Source of the DNA: Ligula intestinalis
Taxonomy: Eukaryota; Platyhelminthes; Cestoda; Diphyllobothriidea; Diphyllobothriidae
Assembly (NCBI GenBank): GCA_036362985.1
Contig: JAYGXS010000003.1
Coordinates: 35,596,100 to 35,660,099 of the forward strand
DNA length: 64,000 bases
Reading direction: 5' to 3'
Shown here: piece after piece, positions 1 to 11,531 of the stretch
Numbering within the stretch: the stretch's first letter is position 1
Layout: the number at the start of each line of letters is the position of its first letter
Position numbers and translations under genes: made by a program
Notes under the pieces: model-generated
Told to the model about the DNA's origin: nothing
What the model saw: only the letters and a program-made list of their open reading frames with translations
The model's database searches: none

Positions 1-1304
1 GGCGAACGTTTAGCTGGCGTTTTCTGGCTTTCATATGCACCCGACATCGTACAAATGCAAGTGCTTGCAAGCTCCCTATGCGAAGGTAGACATCGACTGT
101 TGTCCGGTGGATGAATTATGAGTCAAATGACTTTAGCTGCTTGGGTCGCGACATCACGTCCAGAATGTGGGACTGGTACAAGGACGCCTGTCCTTGATTC
201 CTTCCTATGAATTTATAGGAATCATGGACTTCAGTTCTCTGGATGCATTTGCAGTCATTTAGCTCAGGATGTTTGCTTCGCTGCATCACGTCTGGAATTC
301 GGCACCGGTACGGTTGCCTCACCAGTGGGCGTTTTTTCGCCTGCAGCCGAAACCGTGTCGGTTGATGCAATTTTTGATGGACCGCATGTCGGTCTTTATT
401 ACTCTAACACGATATCTGACCTTAAGTCAGCTTGCTTCACCGCGTTGCCTTCCTTTGAAACATGTGGCCTTTCCGGCTCAGAAGGGGCCAGGAAGGGATG
501 GTCCCGTCCGAATTTAGTTAAGGCCAATTACTATTCCAGAAGTTATTTCCTGGTGAACATCTGTGTATTTGAGGGATCAAAGAAGAAAAGTAAAACAAAA
601 TTTATAGTATTTGGTGGATAAACGTGACCTTTATGCTTATTTTATTAAATATGGCACGTGGGGCATGGTGGGGCTCATGCGGGGCAAGTCATCACTATGG
701 CCCCGGCTGGCCCCCCATGCAAAAAATTTCGCAGGGGATGCCTATTATCGCGATATTGCTAGCCCGGCCGTACGTCTGTATACTTGAGGGATCAGAGACC
801 CTAATAGCAAGTGAAATCCTACTGGAGTTCTACGGAAACCCTACAAGTCTACGTAGTAGGACTCTACGGGAGCTCCACCTGAAACAACATGAAGGATTCT
901 ACGGGAGCTCTACATTGGGTCTACATGTAGACCAAAAATTTTCCGCTGGACAGGGTTACCTCCTTTATCGCGAAAACCCTCCTTTTTTAGAAACGCCGTT
1001 GTAGACATGTTATTGAAGACATTTAATAGTTGGAAACTGTATTATGTAAAAGAAGGGGTAAAAAATATTACTGTACAAAAAAGTTCGTTGGCGGTCTGGT
1101 AAATGTTATATACATAGCACACATGGACTTGTAGACGGTAGTGATTGCCCAGTTACTGCTCCAGATGAGCCGAGGCCGTCATCGCTGGGGCCGTGGTCTT
1201 CTGCAAATAAATAAATTTAGTTAATTTAGTTAAGTACGTATCAGTCCTGTAGGTATTACTGCATGCAGTAAGTTGACTAATGTATATCCTTCAAAACAAC
1301 TACT
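1..1304. other. No supported gene; edge of decayed transposon
   Basis: I see no gene here. The open frames are short and show no recognisable motif. Between about 815 and 935 the phrase CTACGGGAGCTC recurs with small changes, and TCTACATGTAGA near 918 is a short palindrome. The minus-strand sequence around 1130-1200 could be the far 3' end of the transposase relic that follows, but I cannot show it. Confidence 0.4.
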
Positions 1305-2060
1305 CCTGTATAAAAAAGGAATTGACGCAATTCAGTACCCTTCCACGTATCCCACTCTGTAAGGGATCTAGCTTGTTAACTAAATTCTTTTGGTAAATAA
1401 GGATTAATTGATTTCAAACGGTCATCTACATTACTTGTGGCCTCTGCAGACAACTTATGCTTTCTTCCTCTAGGGCTTTTCATCCACAATTTTAACAACC
1501 AACGCATAACACCCAGGTAAACTAGGTGAAGCGGGTCTAACGGAGAACAAGTAATCATACCTACATAACAAGCTAATAAAGGTGATCTGCCCATACGGTG
1601 GGAGTCGTCCCTCCGACTGTAGAAGTCGTCATCACTTCTTTTATCATCACTAACAACATCGAAAACAACCTTTTTCTATTCTGGTTTACGGATACCCGCC
1701 ACTTTACAGCACTCGCATCCGAAGTAGGCATAAACATTTTTAATTTGCTCAATGAATGCTCTAGCAGGAGCGTCGCAAATGACAGCTCCCATTTTAAACT
1801 TCAGAGTTCGGTCTAACTTTTCAACAAAAAGCCCATTTCTCGACAGGAAAGATAGTTCCCTAAGCAAGGGAACTACAGTACACCTGAACATCAGACGGTT
1901 TGCCTTTTCCAAAGTATATACCTACTGTGAAGATATTACTCACAAAAGGCTCCATTATTCTAGCAAGAATGGGCCAAAAATCAAGTATACGCTTTCTTTA
2001 TAAAAGGCAAACCATCGATAGATCAGTAAATAACTACGTCATTTCCTTCAATATGTACCG
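1305..2060 (-). pseudogene. Tnp2-like transposase relic, copy 1
   Basis: Decayed DNA-transposon transposase on the minus strand. The N-terminal half (1676-1912 and a little upstream) contains the motif CDAPARAF followed by a Cys-x-Cys-Cys cluster. The C-terminal half (1376-1594) contains SPLDPLHLVYLGVM. A further piece after an in-frame TAA, read down to about 1308, contains WKGTELRQF. The same motifs occur in the same order in the better copy at 12.1-16.5 kb, so this is a second copy and not a displaced half. They match my memory of Tnp2/Transposase_21-type proteins of EnSpm/CACTA elements found in many invertebrates. The frame is broken between the two halves and by the stop codon, so it cannot encode an active enzyme. 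Identity rests on motif memory only. Confidence 0.6.
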
Positions 2061-2869
2061 TGAGTTGACTTACCTGGTTAGTTAATCCATTGAGAAGTCC
2101 TAAATGAACATACTGCCTGCTGCCCATTGCCGTCACGGGCGTCCGCTTGCTAGATCGTTCCCGAATCGTTCACCCATCGCCCGGTAACTCCGGGTGAAAC
2201 CGTTGCAATACTCTCAGCATTTCCGTAAGATGGCTTGTTGGTGGGTCACATTTGCTGCCCACATCTTCAGTGCTTCTCGCAGAGTTGGCTCCTCCATGGC
2301 CTGCTACATACTTGGTCCTTCGATTGGAACATCAAACGTAGGAAAATTCAGACTGCTCGACTCCTCGATGAAGTCTGTGCTAAAATCTGACGTTCAACAT
2401 GACGAACAGCTGTAAGATTCACTAAACGAGGAATCTTCATCAGAATCAGACGTCCTCCGCCAAGCTTTCCTGTCTGCCTCCTCAACTTTACGAAGCAACG
2501 CATAATAATCGCGTTTAGCTTCTCTTCAAAGGACAGTTCTTGATTTTGGCTTCCACATACTACCAAAAAATGCAGAATATTATAATTTTAGCAACAAATA
2601 AAGCCACCACAATCAGAGCCCACTAACGCGTACAGCGGCTCACGTGCGACACGACAGAATGCCGTCCAAACATGCCGCCAGACACAGCAGTTGAAATAGC
2701 CAATCAAATTGCACGCATTCAGATTAAGGCGTTCTGACCAATAATTTCACTGACCTTTTAGCCAATGAGATTTGAGATATTGTGTTTGTATGAGATGACG
2801 GGTACTGTAGCGAACCGAGACGACCGATGGGTGATTTCGTGCGCCTATAACCCGAAACAGAACAACGAA
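2061..2869. other. Transposon flank without clear gene
   Basis: Probably the 5' part of transposase copy 1. A short minus-strand open frame at 2348-2566 is basic and could be its N-terminal region, but no motif proves it. The region 2600-2800 has a base composition like the upstream part of copy 2 near 16.6-16.8 kb. No other gene is visible. Confidence 0.3.
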
Positions 2870-3289
2870 TGCGATTACTAGATGAAAACGACCTAACCGA
2901 ACCCAAAGAAGAACACGACCGTTTAAACAAAGCCTGCTATTCTTAAATTTATCCTTTGGCGGGGATGATTGACTGTCCTGGTCCTGGCCGGAGATGACTT
3001 CTGGGAGACGTCTGGAGGCGGCTGCCGAGAGCGATGATCAGACTTCCATAGGACCGTCTATGTATAGGAAACGACAGCAGGATTAAGTCTATATTATAGG
3101 AGCTAAATCAATGGGAATGCTTAATTTATACAATAGCCAATAGCATAAACTCGCCGACATAAAAAGCCGATCAGTTAGCCAATAAGATTATCTCCGCTTG
3201 AAATAACCAAGTCGTGACACGGTACGCCGCCATCTTTAATATAGTGCAAAATGAACAAAATTGAGGCCATTTTAAATGTATTTGCTACA
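2870..3289 (-). repeat. Left (3') LTR of gypsy element
   Basis: About 420 bp matching 11532-12018 over its full length, except for an internal deletion of some 65 bp after position 2945. On the plus strand it runs from TGCGATTACTAG to TTTGCTACA, so the element-sense ends are TGTAGCAA and AATCGCA, the usual TG...CA form. The last codons of pol run into it. Confidence 0.85.
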
Positions 3290-5332
3290 CTGCATCCTCT
3301 TCGAAAAATGTATCGCTGTCCTCAGCGTGCATCTCATCCTCCGAATGATGTGGACTAATTCCTATGGGTACGAAAGTCTCCTCTATATCTTCGGGTGGTA
3401 CCTCGTTGCGTGGGGGTTCGGGGTTATGATCTGGTTCGGCATGGCGGCCGCCCAGTTTGAGACGGTTGAAGTGTACCGTAAACTCGGGGCTGAAGGGCCG
3501 TTCGTGTCCCTGGATAACGCACGTAGTGTCCGAAATAACTCGGGTAATGGTATATGGGCCGCACCAATTAACTACAAACTTAGATGATATTCCTTGGGCA
3601 ACGGAATAATTACGAAGCCAAACGACATCACCTACTTCGTAAGGAATTCCGTGGGCCAAACGGTCGTAGTGATCCTTTTCACGCCTCTGGGTCCCCTGAA
3701 GATGTATTCGCGCTTCTTCTGCGGCGATACGCATCTTATTGGTTAGACTCGTAAAATAAACGCCGATGGGAACTTCGTTACTATCGCGAGGTACTAGAAG
3801 GTCCTCGATAATTCGCATTTCTCGGCCACATGTTAGGGCAAAAGGGGTTTGATGGGTCAATGCATTTACCGTGGAGCGATAGGCTAGCATACAGGCTGGT
3901 AAAGCATCGTCCCACGTTCGGGGAGCCTGTCTATCAACGAACGCTTTGAGCAAACCGATTAGGGTTCTATTCGTTTGCTCTACCTGTCCATTACCTTGCG
4001 GATGGTACGCAGTCGTGCGAGTTTTATTGATTCGCAGGTACTTACATAAGTCGCGTATGGTTGTGTTTTCGAACGAACTTTCTCTGTCAGAGTGAAGCTG
4101 ATCGGGGCACCCAATCTACAAATCCAACCATTAAAAATGACCTGGGAGACTGTGTCGGCAAAGACATCGGGCAAGGCTACTACTCCAGCCATCTTTGTGA
4201 AGAAATCAACCATCACTAAAATGTACCGATTATGCCTTTACGACTCGGCAATGGGTCCGATGATTTCGACACCATCGCGCTCGTTGGGATACCCGGTCAA
4301 TATTTGCTGAAGAGGGGCCCTGTTTAGCTGTCGTGGTGGCTTAAGTTGATTGCATAGGGTGCAGTACCCAATGTGATTCCACACAGAACGCTTTCAGTTG
4401 GGCCAGTAATATCTACGCCTGAGTGCCCATTTGGTCTTCTATATTCCTACATGTCCTAACTCGGTATGTATCCTCTCTATTACTTCGTCTACCATGGATA
4501 GAAGTAGAAAGATACGTCGTGGATACTGATCACTATCTCTATAATACAGGACACCGTTATCCAAAAATAACTTATCCCAAACTGTGTGCAGGCAGCACGT
4601 TTCGTAGCTCTGCCCCCTTAACTCGTCCGTGCTCAACGACGGGGTTTCACTTATTTTTCTATGGTATATCGGCCCAATGTGCAAGTCTTCACGTTGTGCC
4701 TGCGCCCGCATATAACTTTGGTCATCGTGAAGCGATATCGCACTTATGTTAATGTCCGTACACGATGGACAATTTCCGTGCGGTCTTTAGGGTTTCCTAG
4801 ATAGGGCGTCAGCATTATTGTGCAGACGACCCGGTCGGTATAAACATTCGTACTCGTAGCCTGCTAGTTGCTCTTGCCATCGTGGGACTTGCCCTTCGGG
4901 GTTCATGAAATAATGAAGCCATGTTAGCGAGCTATGATCCGTTCTAACTACGAACTTCCGTTACTGTAGGAATAGTCGACATTCTTGAACGAAAAAGACG
5001 AGGGCAAGCATCTCTTTCCTAGTCACACAGTACCGCCTCTCAGCTTTGCTAAGGGATCGACTTAGGTACTGGATAACACACTCTGTTGTATCAGCTTGTC
5101 TTTGTGATAAAACAGCGCCAATCGCGAATTCACTTGCATCTGTGTCAAGTATGAATTCTCCCGTCTGTTGACTAACATGGGGGAACGCGAGGATTGGACT
5201 GGAACACAAGTTGTCTTTTAAAGTGTTGAAGCTCGCTGCACATTCAGGTGTCCACTTAAAGCGAAATCCCTTTTGCGTGAGCTTATTTAACGGTGCAGCT
5301 ATATGTGCATAGTCCTTAACAAACTTCCTATA
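3285..5332 (-). pseudogene. Gypsy pol 3' half: RNase H and integrase
   Basis: Minus-strand continuation of the gypsy polyprotein. From 5332 downward come the connection and RNase H region (DTDASEFAIGAVLSQ at about 5120-5160), the integrase zinc-finger region (down to about 4440, with HTELGHVGI), then the catalytic core: the first Asp in MVDFFTKM (about 4210), the second in LHSDRE (about 4090, reached only after a frameshift) and the Glu in GNGQVEQTNRTL (about 3980). The C-terminal domain contains YEVGDVVWLRN and VHFNRLK. Intact, it would process the RNA-DNA hybrid and insert the cDNA. The sequence is in at least four frames with stops, so it is non-functional. The 5' half of the same gene is at 10566-11531. 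Confidence 0.85.
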
Positions 5333-5335
5333 GTA

Positions 5336-5385
5336 ATAATAATAATAAGTTGTATATTTCAGCCCCATGGGCCTCATCAATTAAC
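5336..5385 (-). repeat. 3' tail of minus-strand CR1-like LINE
   Basis: A plus-strand TAATAATAATAATAA stretch followed by TTTCAGCCCCATGGGCCTCATC. Read on the minus strand this is the same 3' signature as in the other LINEs here (GAGGCCCTCCGGGCCTAAAA near 7320 and its relative near 30040), followed by a trinucleotide tail. It marks the 3' end of the LINE whose RT lies at 9907-10565; the second LINE sits between this tail and the rest. Confidence 0.7.
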
Positions 5386-6557
5386 CAAAAATTCGATACC
5401 ACGAAGTACTTTGACCTGAGCAAAGCCTTCGACAAGGTACCACACAGACGGCTTCTGGTAAAACTGGAAGCCATTGGCATCCGTCCCCCTCTCCTCGACT
5501 TCATCGGTTCCTACTTGTCTAACCGCAGCCAGAAGGTCCTAGTGGGTAATAGTTACTCCACCTCTCAGCTGATCACGAGTGGCGTTTTTCAAGGCACTGT
5601 CTTGGGTCCATTACTCTTCATTCTATACATAAACGAAATTTCGACTGTTCTAAAAAATTCACACACTCTCATTTATGCAGACGACCTAAAATGCATATAC
5701 TCGTTTTCTAAGGACACGGCAAGCATATGCGTTGATAAAATAAATGCGGACCTACTTACACTCTCACGTTGGAGTGCTACCTGGCAGATGGAATTCTCTC
5801 CATCCAAGTGTAGTTTCATGTGTTTTGGTCCCGCCAAGCTTCCTCGTCCCCTAGTCTTTCAAAATACTCCAATTTTAGAACTATCCACTATAAAAGACTT
5901 AGGTCTAAGCTACACAAATAAACTAGCATTGTCGCCTCATGCCGATCGAATATCTGCGAAGGCTACACAGATATGTGGTTTTATATCACACAATTTCTTC
6001 CTGCTGGAAATAAAGTTAAAACTTTATCGCATGTATGTTCTACCCATCCTAGAATACTGCTGTCCCCTCTTTGGTCTAATGAATGCTTCAGACCGCAGTA
6101 AGATTGAAAATGTACAGAGGGTATTTACTCGCAAATTATTCGCTCTTCCTCGATCCACGCTTTCTTATACGGAGAGATGTCAGTTAGCGAACATGACATT
6201 TCTTTGGGTCAGAAGACTCGAAGCGGGCCTCTGTTTCCTCTTTCGCGTTAACTCTACCCCTAACCTTCCACGAATCAACGCTCTCATTCCCGCAGATAGA
6301 CCTTATGCCACCCGTAATTCCTCCAGGATTATTGCTCCCCCTTAAGCTCCACTTCGAACCATTCTCACTTCTTTGCCTCCAAATATGCCTTCCTCTGGAA
6401 TAATATTCCCCTCGAAATTAGGCTGTCGTCTAACTTAGCAGGTTTTAAAGTCAAATTACGTAAACACTTAACTTCAGAAGATATAAAGTCCTTGTTATCC
6501 GTCTCCTTCCCAAACACACAACTTTTGGACTTTGAAAAGGGTCCCCCTGGTATCTGA
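5386..6557 (+). pseudogene. CR1-like LINE reverse transcriptase, plus strand
   Basis: 5'-truncated ORF2 of a CR1/Jockey-group LINE. It begins inside the RT with FDLSKAFDKVP (first catalytic Asp), continues with GVFQGTVLGPLLF and the catalytic YADDLK (near 5680), then the thumb region with LPILEYCCPLFGL and IENVQR. The main open frame stops at 6345, but the coding sequence continues in another frame after a run of C residues at 6335-6341 to a natural stop at 6555-6557 (ending EKGPPGI), so a single-base deletion explains the break. The same continuation exists in the minus-strand relative at 7920-8290, which supports it. The endonuclease domain and the first part of the RT are missing. It lies within the 3' UTR of the minus-strand LINE. 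Confidence 0.85.
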
Positions 6558-7381
6558 GGTTGTTATGTTTATATCAAATTTTTTCCATACATGTCTATTT
6601 CTTCATTCTTTCAGTGATATTTACAACGATGTTTCGTCCACTTCTCTGTCCAGTCATCATTGCCGTTTTCTCTATTCTCCGTTTTACTACCCTGACGATA
6701 GGCTTCATGGTCCTTAGTCATGCTCGTGGCGGTTCTGCTATTTTCGCCAGCTCGTCGCTAAACTCCGCAGTCTACAAGGTCACAGCTCGGACGTTTCGTT
6801 GATGATCAGGTGACCTCTGCCGTTCCCTCATCTTCCTGACTCTGTTGTCCGCGATGGTCTCCTCCGGTCTCATCTCCCTGATGGTTGATCATGAAGCCAG
6901 TCGGGCGGTGTAACAATGGTGAAAGACAGCCTCTGCTATTATATGATTTCTCCAATCACAAGAAGCGTTTCCCACCCTCATTCGTTCTCATCAACAGTCC
7001 TGTCTCATTTGCACTACAAGCAATCCTCTCAACCAAACCCCTTAACTTTTTTGAAGCAGTTTTTTTCTCCTACATTTTGTTTTTTTTAAGCAGGGGTTCG
7101 CTGAACTCCGCCCCAGCTTAAATTGTAGTTTTTTTTCACTGCTTCCTTCTTAGTTCACCATGCGTTGACTACTATTTTAAAATGACGATATGTTGGTAAA
7201 TCTGAATTTATCTACCAACACTACTAAACGCTCCCGCTGTCTATGTGGTTGTTTCATGGAGAGCAGCATTTATCAACTGTGTATTTATTTTTCCACAGCA
7301 CTAAGTTAGCAATGACGAGGCCCTCCGGGCCTAAAATATAAAATTTATTTATTTATTTATTTATTTACTATATATAATTGG
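6558..7381 (+). repeat. 3' UT region and TTTA tail of plus-strand LINE
   Basis: Non-coding 3' region of the LINE. It ends with GAGGCCCTCCGGGCCTAAAA and a (TTTA)n tail at about 7341-7370. TTAACCAAAA at 5381-5390 and TTAAACAAAC at 7382-7391 may be a decayed target-site duplication. Confidence 0.7.
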
Positions 7382-8296
7382 TTAAACAAACAGTATCCGT
7401 AGTCTATAGCTATAAGACGAGTATAACTGTTTAGAAGCGAATTTGTTAGATTCGAAAAAAAAAAGAATATAGCAGTGTCAGGCGGAAGGTGAAATTCAAG
7501 GGCACTCACAGATGAGCCACATCGTTATCTAGATTCTGACTATGTATTCTGGTACCCACTGCTTCTGTTAGTAAGGGGGGGGGGCTTGGAAGCAAACTTA
7601 GTTGAAGCTGAGCGTGGGGCAGAACAATAGGTATTAACGAAACATTACTGGTATAGACGGGTTCCCGGCACTACACTCGGGTTCCCAAACCGGTGCGGTA
7701 TAATGGAACATAGGGAACCCACCAGTTTATGATCGTGATGGGCACCGCTGTATGAGATCCAAAAGTCCATCAAATCTACAAGTCCATCGTTGAGGATGTC
7801 TGAGATGTGACCAAATATAAGGCCCTGATGATGGTTGATGACCAGCGAAACGAGAGCCGTCAAGACTGCTTCCTGATTCCGAGGGACACGAGTCAGAGGA
7901 AGGTAGTTTCAAGAAGGGATCCTAAATTCTCGATGGTCCTTTAACGAGATCGTGGTGAAAGCTGCCCGGAAAAGATGAGCAAAACAAAAGGTTAATAGAT
8001 TCAGTGTTAAGATAAATGTGCAGTCTTCGCTTGAATGCACATAGACTAGTCAACACCAGACTATCAATCGGCAAATTATTTCACAGATAGCTCTTCCTAG
8101 AAGCAAAAAAAAGATCGCTTAGAAGTGGAAGAAGCAGGAGGAGGTATAATCAACGTTGAATTTCTTAGGTTGTAAGGGCGATTAACGGGAGTAAGGGCAG
8201 AAATCTTGGGGAGATTTGAACTATTATTAGGGCGAAACAGGAGACAAAACCGTGCTTCCAGTCTCCTGACCCAAAGAAATTTCAGTTTCGTTATCT
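7382..8296 (-). pseudogene. 3' part of minus-strand CR1-like LINE
   Basis: On the minus strand, 8292 down to 7921 encodes the C-terminal end of the LINE ORF: FLWVRRLEA near 8270, and the final VKGPSRI before a TAG at 7921-7923. It parallels the C-terminus of the plus-strand copy (LWVRRLEA ... EKGPPGI). The rest, 7920-7382, is its 3' untranslated part. The coding part connects with 9907-10565 once the LTR element at 8297-9906 is removed. A G run at 7576-7583 is the only other notable feature. Confidence 0.75.
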
Positions 8297-8775
8297 TAAA
8301 GGTACTAAGGCTACGATGGTTATGGCCTTAACACCTACAATCTTCCAGACCCTGGTTACTTAGGAAATTGGAGAGAAGGCGGTGGAAAGGCGAGAGTAGA
8401 CGGAACAGTGTATTGTTTACAGAAAAGTTATGGGAAAGTTGCCAGTCCATCCGGCGTGGCTGTATGGCCGGAGGGCGCATAAGCGCGCGGCCTCCAACCC
8501 ATCTCGCTCAGAGCCGATTTCCAAGTGAGGTCTTTGAGTAGTCGGACCAGAAGACAGAGCGAGAGATAGCTTTCATTGTCTAGGTCAGCCTGGAGATTTT
8601 GGGCAGAGAGGCAACTTGCGTCGGGCACGCGTGCAAGCTCCTCATTCGTCGCCTGATTTTTGAGCGTAGATTCGGGAACCGTGATTGGCTGATCAAGACG
8701 TCAAAAACTGCGTCGGCGAGCCGTTGGGAAAGTGCACTTCGATGCGAGCCAGTTAACCAGGCACGAGTCGCTACA
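8297..8775 (-). repeat. Left (3') LTR of TRIM-like element
   Basis: 479 bp, nearly identical to 9428-9906. A short open frame (8428-8628, minus) lies inside it and recurs in the other LTR, so it is not a separate gene. Confidence 0.85.
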
Positions 8776-9427
8776 AGTACTCCCCCCGGAGACCGTAACG
8801 AGGAAACTGAAAGAATCCGAGTGGAGGAAGTATAGTTAAGTGAGGGAGATACGTACCAACGGCAGGGTTCGAACAGCTGGTGTTAGTGTGGTTGGCTTGC
8901 GAGAGGTGGGTAGTGCCGCGAGTGCCGCTTAGGAGGAGGAAATGCCATGTCGCGTCCGCGTGGGCAACTGGGTCTTCGGTAGGAGGAAAGTTCTCGACTA
9001 CGCGTGCATCAGCATCTTGTAGGGGATTAGTCATCTCGACTACGTAGGAAAGAGGTTGGTTGGCTGCATTGAACTTCGACGGCAAATCAGTATGCCGTTC
9101 AAGTGTTCACTGAGATGAGGAAGGGGTACCGTTGGCAGTAGAAGAAGGATCTGAGTTTAGAAAGGAGTTCTGGATATTGGCACTCATAGGGGAAAACTGC
9201 TCCATGGGATGGGGAAGGAACCAGAGCCTTAGGTCCGTAGGCTGTGAGCGATTGAGCATCTCCCTCGGGCTTCAAGACAGGGTGTCGGTAATGAAATTCT
9301 CCATTTCGCGGCCAAATGAGATGACACAGGAGAAATTCAGTGAAAGGCGAGGGAGGATTGATGATGATTGCGCTCGGCCACATCACAAGTTTAGTTGAGA
9401 GTTCATCTCACGATTGGGGTCACCAGT

Positions 9428-9906
9428 TATAGGTACTAAGGCTACGATGGTTATGGCCTTAACACCTACAATCTTCCAGACCCTGGTTACTTAGGAAATT
9501 GGAGAGAAGGCGGTGGAAAGGTGAGAGTAGACGGAACAGTGTATTGTTTACAGAAAAGTTATGGGAAAGTTGCCAGTCCATCCGGCGTGGCTGTATGGCC
9601 GGAGGGCGCATAAGCGCGCGGCCTCCAACCCATCTCGCTCAGAGCCGATTTCCAAGTGAGGTCTTTGAGTAGTCGGACCAGAAGACAGAGCGAGGGATAG
9701 CTTTCATTATCTAGGTCGGCCAGGAGATTTTGGGCAGAGAGGCAACTTGCGTCGGGCACGCGTGCAAGCTCCTCATTCGTCGCCTGATTTTTGAGCGTAG
9801 ATGCGGGAACCGTGATTGGCTGATCGAGACGTCAAAAACTGCGTCGGCGAGCCGTTGGGAAAGTGCACTTCGATGCGAGCCAGTTAGCCAGGCACGAGCC
9901 GCTAGA
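9428..9906 (-). repeat. Right (5') LTR of TRIM-like element
   Basis: 479 bp partner of 8297-8775. The primer-binding-site-like sequence sits next to its left edge at 9411-9427. Confidence 0.85.
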
Positions 9907-10565
9907 ATCTCACATCTATCTGAGTAGGAGTTATCTGAAAATGCCGGATAGAGGACCCTTTTAGTAAATCTTCTTTGGACACTTTCCATTTTCGAACCGC
10001 TAGATTCGTTCAGTAGACCGAATAATGGACAACAGTGTTCGATAATAGGAAGCACATACATACGATAAAGTCTTAGCTTCATTTCGGAAAGGTAGAAATT
10101 ATAAGAGATGAAGCCGCATATCTGAGCAGCTTTTGCTGTAATTCTATCAGCGTAAGGTGAAAGATCTAATTTATTGGTGTAACTTAAACCTAAGTCCTTA
10201 ATGTTAGAACATTCAGTCATGGGGCAATCTTGAAAAATGATAGGCTGTGGCAGCCTTTCAGGCCCAAAACACATGAACTGGCACTAAGAAGGCGAGAAAT
10301 CCATCTGCCACGTGGAGTTTCACGCAGATAGAGCGTCCAAATCCGAATGAATGCGTTCTAAGCATCGCTCAGCCGTAGAATTAGAGAATGAGTATACACA
10401 TTTCAAGTCGTCCGCGTATATATACGATTGAAAGTGTTTAACTATTGTTGAAAAATCATTTATACAAAGCAAGAACAACAGGGGGCCCAGAACGGTACCT
10501 TGAAGGACACCGCTTAAAATAGCGGTAGGGGTAGAGTATAAAGACCGCACTAAGACCTGTTGGAA
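9907..10565 (-). pseudogene. CR1-like LINE reverse transcriptase, minus strand
   Basis: RT segment of a 5'-truncated CR1-like LINE. From 10565 down it shows GVLQGTVLGPLLFLL, the catalytic YADDLK (about 10410), two in-frame stops (a TGA where the relative has Trp and a TAG where it has Lys, near 10320 and 10284), then ECSNIKDLGLSYTNKLDLSP and LPIIEHCCPLFGL, ending at RCEIL beside the LTR element. It aligns throughout with the plus-strand copy at 5500-6190 and continues at 8292. Its 5' end joins gypsy pol between two tyrosine codons; the gypsy triplet GTA is present on both sides of the LINE and may be a 3 bp target duplication. Confidence 0.85.
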
Positions 10566-11531
10566 GTAGGAAGCGAGACCCGTGAAACTTCTGACCTCAG
10601 TCACATTGGTGGGTGTCGGCCACTCGCAGACTTCCGCAACCTTATCTATGTCGGTTTCAACCCCCGAGGCTGACACGAAATGTCCTAAGAACTTAACCTT
10701 ATCTCGTAGGAATACGCACTTTGCCGGCTTAAGGGTGAGACCAGCCTGTTTCAACCCGTCGAATACCCTACGCAAATTATGCAAATGATCGTCGAAATCC
10801 TTTCCAAGAATAATGATATCGTCTAAATACACTAAACAGGTATTCGGGATAAATTGTGCTAGAACCTGGTTCATAAGCCTTTGGAAAGTACTAGGTGCAT
10901 TAGCTAGACCAAAAGGCATAGTCTCGAATTCGTGCAATCCAGAAGGGACTGAGAAAGCAGTTTTCTCACGGTCGGACGGCCGGACTTCTACTTGCCAATA
11001 TCCAGCAGCTAAATCTAACGTCGAGAACACCCGAAAGGGCATGTAACGTTTCATCAATGCGAGGTAACGGAAAGGAATCTTTAGTTGTGACCTCGTTTAA
11101 CTTACGATAATCTACGCATAGTCTTAATGTCCCGTCCTTCTTCATGACTAGAACGACCGGAGACGACCAGGCAGAGCTAGATGGCTTAATTATCTTTCGA
11201 TCAAGCATATCATTTATCATCGCCTTAACTGTGTCTGGTAGAACACAGGTAGTCATCGAGGTGGAATCTTAATAGGTCGGGCTGTTCCCGTATGTATTTC
11301 ATGATGAGCTGCATTAGTTCGGCCGTTCGAACGACCGTCCCAATCAAAATGTCCCTAAACTCATGAATTAGATTACCTAGCTTCGTAGAGCTAACCAAAT
11401 CGAGCGAGGATGGAACTAACCCCTTAACACATTCGTCTAACTGGAACGTGTTAACCTCGACCAGTACACGTGGCGCCTCGATATTAAAGGGAATTTCAAT
11501 TCCACAAAAGGGTATACAATTAAGATTAACC
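10566..11531 (-). pseudogene. Gypsy pol 5' half: reverse transcriptase
   Basis: Minus-strand gypsy RT. After a linker (11530-11260) come IIKPSSSAWSSPVVLV and LCVDYRKLNE (about 11190-11090), FSTLDLAAGYWQVEV (catalytic Asp), and VYLDDIIIL with the YLDD catalytic box (about 10830), then KVKFLGH and FTGLAS at the LINE junction. Frameshifts occur near 11260 and 11045. It reads into the right LTR with no gag or protease in between. The open frame crosses into the LINE RT, giving one chimeric frame (10320-11057) with a YLDD and a YADD box. Confidence 0.85.

Larger units (their letters stand above)
8297..9906 (-). mobile_element. Small non-autonomous LTR retroelement (TRIM-like)
   Basis: Two direct repeats of 479 bp (8297-8775 and 9428-9906), differing at roughly ten positions, flank only 652 bp. 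On the minus strand the inner edge of the right LTR is followed at once by ACTGGTGACCCCAATCG, which looks like a primer-binding site, and the left LTR is preceded by the purine tract CGGGGGGAGTACT. ATCT precedes the left LTR (8293-8296) and follows the right one (9907-9910), a 4 bp target duplication. The element-sense LTR begins TGTAGCG (right copy TCTAGCG). The interior has no RT, integrase or protease motif, so the element must have moved with enzymes from elsewhere. It interrupts the LINE between the codons at 9907 and 8296. Confidence 0.85.

Noticed and set aside
624..1004. 126-codon plus-strand open frame
   Set aside because: No motif, internal repeats of CTACGGGAGCTC, and located at the edge of a transposon relic.
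7341..7372. CRISPR-like or microsatellite array
   Set aside because: It is the (TTTA)n tail of a LINE; no spaced repeats occur anywhere in the window.
8428..9759. Two nearly identical 66-codon frames that look like a small gene family
   Set aside because: They are the same part of the two LTRs of one small LTR element.
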